A stretch of 12,417 bases of DNA, taken from contig NW_019174156.1 of the NCBI RefSeq assembly GCF_001642475.1, positions 1-12,417 of the forward strand, in the 5' to 3' direction. Numbering within the stretch: the first letter of the stretch is position 1; every line of letters begins with the position of its first letter. The notes beneath the pieces are model-generated. The model was not told the origin of the DNA. It saw only the letters and a list, made by a program, of their open reading frames with translations, and made no database searches. Of the stretch, positions 7,500-12,417 are shown in pieces. This DNA comes from Fonsecaea monophora (taxonomy: Eukaryota; Ascomycota; Eurotiomycetes; Chaetothyriales; Herpotrichiellaceae). Position numbers and translations under genes: made by a program.

Positions 7500-8490
7500 A
7501 GATTATAAAGAGTTTAATATTCTAATTCGTAAGCTTTCTACTTACGTATAATATATAGATATTCTTTAAGAAGACTATAACTTTATCTTTAATATTAAAG
7601 AATATCTTCGTTTACTTCTTATCGTAATATTTAATTATTTTTACTATCTACGGCTTAATTATATTATATACTTAACTAGCTTATAGTAGGAAGTCCGCGA
7701 GTTAGTTAACTTAGTCCCGCGTAAGCTTATTTTAAGGCGTTACTTCCTATATATTAAGATATATATCTAGCTTAAACGTTAATATCTAGAAGAACGGAGT
7801 CTTACTAGTAATTATACTATAGATTACGTTTATCGCGTACTCTACGCTTATAAGTAGCGTAGCTTAATTAGTCTACTTATAGTTTATATAATAACGTAGG
7901 TATACTTCTAATATCTAGTTTATACGCTCCGTCTAACTATTAATTTACGGATAGAAAGCGATAGAGAATAGGCGGTAAGTCGTAAGGTAGTTATATAAAG
8001 TTCTAAACTACGTCAATATAAATAAAGACTCTTTATCGCTAACTATTAACTTAGATATACTATACTTCGCTATTACCTTTTCTAGAACTATTTAGCTTAG
8101 ACTTTAAGTATTAATAGTACTTATATAGAGTATAAAGATTATTATTTTTAAGTATCTATTAACGATAATTAATATTAAATTATAGGCGATTTCGTTATAT
8201 AACGAAGACGGTAAGCTTACGATAAAGTCTATCGAAATATCTTACTAGGGACCCTTAAGTATAGGTAACGATTAGAGCTTCCCGTACGGCTTTTACCTTA
8301 ATACTTTTATCTATTAATATACGTTATATATCTTAATATACTCTTATATATCGCGACGTATATACAGCTACTAGTAGTATCGTATAAGGCTCGCTACTAT
8401 CTAGTACTCGCTAAAATACCCGCCCTACTATAGATTATTATAATTAACCTAGAGGATTTCTCTCTAGGTTATAGGATCGTATAGTACGTA
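7500..8490 (-). other. integrase: zinc domain and DDE core
   Basis: The N-terminal HHCC zinc domain is present with Tyr at each ligand (VNYNN, GGYF, and IYNVY at 8317-8328, where CNVC is expected). The catalytic core keeps all three acidic residues: Asp at 8227-8229 in SIDFIVSLP, Asp at 8035-8037 in VSDKESLF, Glu at 7927-7929 in a NSQTER-type block. The second Asp and the Glu are separated by exactly 35 residues, the classical D35E spacing. After the core come IYSIITSKTPFF and the C-terminal DNA-binding part. Confidence 0.92.
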
Positions 8491-8989
8491 TATATAACCT
8501 TCGCGACGCGCTAACCTATCCTTATTAATACTTTAAGTACTAGAGAACTTATCCTTCTTAATGTATTTATTTAGCTTTCGTTTCTATAGAGCGTCTTAAT
8601 ATTATTTATTAAGTAATTATAGTTCTCTTATACGATTTATAAGCGCTTCCTTATACGTTCGTAGATTAACTATCTCTTATTCGCTTAAGTTTACCCTTTT
8701 CTCTACCTTAAAAGTAGGTAGTATTATAATATTATATATACTCTCCTTAGGACTTAATTACCTTTAAGTCTCCGCTTAAATAAGAACGCTAACGATAACT
8801 TTATCGTCGCGTCTTATATAATTCTTAAGCGTATCCTTTACGAGAAGTATACGTAATTATAGTAACTTCGTAAGAGTATTAACTATAGGTTATTCTTCTT
8901 CTATTTTATAGTTAAGATAGTAGAAGAGCTTATCCGCGAAGTTATCCTTTTCGCGCCTTTATTAAATTAGGAAGTCGTATACCGCTAGG

Positions 8990-9480
8990 ACCTCTATCTA
9001 ATATATCTATCGTCGATTTAGGACCTTAATAGTTATAAAGTATTAAAGCGCCTTATAATTAATAAGGATTATTATACTTTCCGTAGGCGATTTAAGGTAA
9101 TATCTCTATATCTTAAATACGTATATAATTAATAATATTTCTATATCTCTCGTAATATAGTTCTTCTCTATAGGAGTCATCTTTCGTAAGTAAAACGCTA
9201 CGGAGTACTATCGCGTACGTCCCCCTTACGTCTCGTACACTTAGGATAGTACTCCCTTAAGCGCTTAACTTAAGGTATCTATTTTAACTCTATTCCTTTA
9301 CTTAAGATTAAAATACGCTAATATAAGGGCCTTTAAGAAGCGCGCTTTTAGCGTACGGAATGTAGCGTCCGCTTCCTTAATCTATATAAGAGTTCTAGTC
9401 TTTTTCCCTACCTTTATACCTATTAGAAGATCTATAATAGAGGCTACTACCGCGGAATATTAATAGATAAACTCTTAGTA
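8990..9480 (-). other. RNase H domain, copy 2
   Basis: The frame reads KEADATFRTLK, then IDTLS (family D-x-S with the first catalytic Asp kept at 9277-9279), GVLSQ, YSVAFYLRKMTPIEKNY and RDIEILLIIYVFK (the Glu block), then LINYKAL. The last corresponds to the LTDHKAL motif, in which the catalytic Asp reads Asn and His reads Tyr, both explicable by RIP. The domain would remove the RNA strand during reverse transcription. Confidence 0.85.
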
Positions 9481-9519
9481 GAAGTTAGTAAACTCTAGGA
9501 ATACTTAGATATCTCTAAA

Positions 9520-10190
9520 GGTCTTAAGGACTAGCTATTCTTATATCGCGGATATCTTACTAAAGTCTATCGATATTTCTATAGTTTCTACGCGGAAACT
9601 TAGGAAGTCTACCTCCGTAGTAAAGAACTTATACTTCGATAAGTTTATATATAGCCTATACTCCTTTAGGCGTTCTAATACGAGGTCGGCCTTATCTAGA
9701 CTAAATATTAGGATATCGTCTATAAATGCGATATAGACCTCGTCTAAGAGACTCTTAAGAGCCTTATTAATATAGGCTTAAAATAATACTAGCGCGTTTA
9801 TTAACCGAAAGAATATAATTAAGTATTTAAAGTACTTATATTACGTACGAAACGTAGTCTTCTAATGATCTTCTTCCGCTATAAGTATACGATAATAAGC
9901 GTCCTTTAAGTCTAGCTTCGTATATACCTTAACTTTAATAAGTTAATCTAGGATCTTAAGAATAAGAGGTAAGGAGTATCGATTCTTTTTAATTACTTAG
10001 TTTAACTTACGATAATTAACGTAGAGTCGTAGACTACTATCCTTCTTAAGTACGAATAGGATTAGAGCGTCTATTTCGAACTTACTAAGTTAAATCTATC
10101 CTAAATCTATTATAATCTTAATATATTCGCGTAGAACTCGTAGTTCTTTCGTACTTAAAGAATATATAGGTCCGTAAGGCGTTATCTACT
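9520..10190 (-). other. reverse transcriptase domain, copy 2
   Basis: Same blocks as copy 1, with FIDDILIFS intact (catalytic Asp pair at 9715-9720), and the part missing from copy 1 follows: a run of basic and aromatic residues, then KYKFFTTEVDFLSFRV, the conserved RT thumb block of Ty3/gypsy elements (family KCEFF...V.FLG). The domain is complete in length apart from RIP stops. Confidence 0.92.
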
Positions 10191-10861
10191 TCTCTTTAAG
10201 TAGAATAAAGTACCTTATCTTCGTTTAAGAAGAAGTTAAGTCTTCGTCTAGGTCTTTAAATACCGTAGCGAACTTCGTAAATTATAACGGTAATTAAGGC
10301 TCTTATATAAGTTCCGTAAGCGTAATAATTACGTTTCTTTACTCCTTTAAGAAAGTTAACTATATCTAGAGAAGGCTAATAGTAATATCCTTCGTCTTCT
10401 TTAAGAGTCTCTTAACGTCTACTATTAATACTTATAGTTTAAGTACGTTTCGATAGTATTACGAACTTAATTCCTAATTAATATCTAGATTAACCTCCTT
10501 TAGTTAGTTATAGTTTAGGATAAGGTTATACTCTACGAGCTTAACCGCTAGGTATCGATAATTCTTTATCTTAATTATTTTAAGGGCGTCCTTAACCTAG
10601 GTATCGATCTAGTACTTACTATAAACTTCTAGCGGTTATCCGCCTATAGTTTATACGCCCCTCTTTACTCTTTTACTAGGTAGACGTTACTCTACTACCC
10701 GGAGGTAGGATATAAAACTCTTCTCTATCTCGCTATTAAGTAGCGCGCGAGCCTTATAAGCTCCTATAGGGGTATAGATTTCTACCTCTATAACTAGTAC
10801 TTAGTTATTTCCCTAATCTAGTTTCTAGGACTTTAAGATTTTCGCTAGATCTAGACCTAGC

Positions 10862-11217
10862 TATTATAAGATACTTTATACGTAAGGTACTATAGTAAAC
10901 CTAAGGTAGTTTACTTAGTAATATAGTAATAAAGCGATATAGTAGAGACGAAACTAAGTATATAGTATACGGGACTATACGTAAAGTACTTAACTAAAAG
11001 AAACTTAATTATTTATAAACGAGGTTAACTACGAAGAAGAACTATAAAAACTATAAGGATTATATAGAGGAATACTTATAAGAACTCTATAATAATCTAC
11101 GCTACTCTATTATAGTCCTCCCTAGAGTATATAGTCTAGCTCTACCTAACTTTATATTACTCTACTATAGTCTACCTTAAAGTATATAGTTTAGTACCGT
11201 TCTAAATCTAGCCCTTC
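10862..11217. repeat. terminal region of element C (LTR-like)
   Basis: Homologous to 3743-4118, including diverged tandem hairpin units. It contains the uninterrupted CCCTTCCTTAG (11212-11222) that is the empty target for the solo LTR in element A. The end of the minus-strand reading frame (stop at 11177-11179) lies inside it. Confidence 0.65.
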
Positions 11218-12213
11218 CTTAGTACTTTTACGTACTTTATCCCTTAAGCTTCTTATAATCTATTATTCTACTTCTTAACGAGCCTCTTTCTTAATTAGTT
11301 CGTAATACTTCCCCTTCTTTAACCTATTTATTATCCGTAACGTACTTAAGGTAAGTACGCTCCTTTTCCTATTCTATTTTCCTTTTTATTTCCCTTTCTT
11401 CTCTAAATATATCGACTATCTATTAACTATATCGTCTAGTAAGTCCCTTTCGAAAACCGCTTAGCGTCTCCGTCTTACTTTAAAAATTAATACTCTCGAT
11501 ATCCTTACTATAACTTCTTATCCTTAGTACCTTCGCTCGAGTTTAATCTACGTCGTTCGCTAGGGTTACGTACGGTATTCTTATTATATTAGAAAAAATA
11601 TCTTCTACGGTAGTATCTTTTTAAACATTAAATTTAAGAGCTTAAAGCGCCGTAAAAACGAACTTCGCTAAAAGTTCGTAGCCCTCCGTACTTAACTTTC
11701 TTAATTAGCGTATTAAATCCTAGACGCCTAGCGATAATATAACTTTATTAAGCGATAGCTCGAGAATATTATATCTAAGTAAAGTAAGATAGTTAACTAT
11801 AAAGCTCGCCTCTTAAGTAAGCTAGACTCTATTAAGCTAGAATAATCTCTAACTCTTATATCTAACGATCTCTCTCTAGATAATCCTTCTTAATATACGT
11901 TCGTCTCTAGTCTAGAGGGCGGAATTAATTAAGCTCTCTCTCCTAAGGACTCCCGTTATATTCCGTCTAGTTAAGCTCTTTAACGTAGATCTTATAATAT
12001 ACTCTCTTTATCTTATTTAATAAGTTTTTACTATCTTCTTATATATTTTCCTTACTTTCGTACTCTAATTACTTAATTAAATATATATCTTATCTATCGA
12101 TAGATTAATTAGTAGGATAGAAGTTTACGAGTTCTTCTATCTTATATAATAATTCGTCGGTTTCTTAATCGATATCTATAGATCTTAGTTTAACGTTTAA
12201 CTTATAATATAAT
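11177..12213 (-). pseudogene. unidentified reading frame of element C (about 345 codons)
   Basis: A single minus-strand frame runs from the right edge of the element to TAA at 11177-11179, broken only by TAA/TAG where Gln or Trp would fit and shared in frame with element A. The N-terminal half is basic and Ser/Thr/Ile-rich (STKVRKIYKKIVKTY); the middle has a helical look (ILELSLNKVILSLGV; EGYELLAKFVFTAL; TTVEDIFSNIIRIPY; NDVDQTRAKVLRIRSY); the C-terminal part is charged (FREEREIKRK). I recognise no RT, integrase, transposase or zinc-knuckle motif. Its place next to a terminal repeat would fit a Gag-like or accessory protein of a non-autonomous LTR element, but that is inference. The start is not in view. 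Confidence 0.6.
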
Positions 12214-12417
12214 TATGGAATATCACTATCTAGGCCTCTTACCTAACTAGGCTTAGCGCTAGGCACGTGACTTGATCACGTAGCTAGGTGGCTTAGCTAG
12301 GTAAGATAACTAGGTAGTGTAGCCACTTACATCATCGCTTACTAATAGCGATTCGATGGGTTTCGTTTATCTTCTAACTATCGCCACTCACTACCTATAT
12401 AAGGACACTCCTCTCCC
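12214..12417 (+). repeat. family D LTR, third copy, cut by window end
   Basis: It begins TATGGAATATC and is nearly identical to 3484-3690, with CACGTG (12264-12269), ATCGCTTACTAATAGCGATTC and the TATA/CT-rich promoter. CA/TG content is close to normal, changing abruptly at 12214 from the RIP-saturated element C. It could be a solo LTR or the 5' LTR of an element that continues to the right. Confidence 0.8.
12395..12404 (+). promoter_or_regulatory. TATA box of the third D LTR
   Basis: CTATATAAGG followed by ACACTCCTCTCCC, same position relative to the LTR start as at 3665-3674. If the element continues to the right, this would be its promoter. Confidence 0.5.

Larger units (their letters stand above)
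5211..10861 (-). mobile_element. Ty3/gypsy chromovirus copy 2, 3' part (RIP-mutated)
   Basis: Second copy of the element at 1-2741. It shows 3' LTR (5211-5399), polypurine tract, about 1.8 kb of non-pol sequence, chromodomain, integrase, RNase H, RT, protease and the C-terminal part of Gag, all minus strand. It ends at 10861 where element C begins; its 5' LTR and most of Gag are therefore displaced beyond the window or lost. Its left edge interrupts element A precisely (element C reads straight through at 11884/11885). The base next to the LTR is consistent with ATAAT as half of a target duplication, but the other half is not in view. Confidence 0.93.
7199..10861 (-). pseudogene. Pol polyprotein of chromovirus copy 2, dead
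   Basis: The minus-strand frame runs from the C-terminal part of Gag (10861) through protease, RT, RNase H and integrase without a shift to about 7425, then shifts by one base and continues through a chromodomain to about 7199; about 1,220 codons in all. Stops are TAA/TAG at former Gln/Trp positions. The order RT-RNase H-integrase defines Ty3/gypsy, and the C-terminal chromodomain defines the chromovirus branch. The enzyme set would copy the element RNA into DNA and insert it, with the chromodomain steering insertion to marked chromatin. Copy 1 supplies the missing N-terminal half. Confidence 0.93.
10862..12213 (-). mobile_element. element C (family A/C), inserted in chromovirus copy 2
   Basis: It begins at the same terminal sequence as element A but is preceded by chromovirus sequence: the match with copy 1 stops at 10860/1195, so this is the insertion point. 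It matches A to 11884 and then continues alone to 12213, where a family D LTR begins. Base use is RIP-saturated; a few CA sites survive, one at AAACATTA near 11625. The right-hand end of the element is not defined because the D LTR abuts it. Confidence 0.78.

Noticed and set aside
1..12417. tRNA, rRNA, CRISPR or intact host protein genes
   Set aside because: No cloverleaf, rRNA or spacer-repeat pattern was noticed on either strand, and all long frames belong to damaged retroelements.

Overview
The window is a heterochromatin-like block of nested, dead LTR retrotransposons from a filamentous ascomycete (Pezizomycotina). The main clue is the base pattern. Over most of the window the dinucleotides CA and TG are almost absent while TA is in great excess and CG is kept, which is the signature of near-saturated repeat-induced point mutation (RIP, C-to-T at CpA on either strand). 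No intact protein gene is visible. Every recognisable reading frame is broken by TAA/TAG at former Gln or Trp codons, and former Cys and His codons read as Tyr.

Layout. (1) 1-2741: 5' half of a minus-strand Ty3/gypsy chromovirus (copy 1), with its 189-bp 5' LTR at 2553-2741 and one RIP-damaged frame running through Gag (zinc knuckle), protease and reverse transcriptase to the left edge. (2) 2742-3163: an island with ordinary CA/TG content, holding a short minus-strand reading frame. (3) 3164-3452 and 3484-3742: two LTR-like copies of one 289-bp family (family D), head to head, each with a TATA box, hardly touched by RIP. (4) 3743-5210: part of a second, RIP-damaged element (family A/C) carrying an unidentified minus-strand reading frame; a 423-bp solo LTR (4119-4541) sits inside it with a perfect 5-bp target duplication. 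(5) 5211-10861: the 3' part of a second chromovirus copy, minus strand: 3' LTR, polypurine tract, about 1.8 kb of extra sequence that may hold an antisense gene, chromodomain, integrase, RNase H, RT, protease and the end of Gag. (6) 10862-12213: a second copy of the A/C element, inserted in the chromovirus. (7) 12214-12417: the start of another family D LTR.

Reading the junctions outside-in: A interrupts D, chromovirus copy 2 interrupts A, C interrupts the chromovirus, and D' abuts C. Copies 1 and 2 overlap by 1195 bp (1-1195 matches 9666-10860), so together they describe one element of about 7.2 kb whose polyprotein would be about 1,670 residues. All reading was done by eye; coordinates of domain edges are approximate, while LTR edges and catalytic codons were located base by base.
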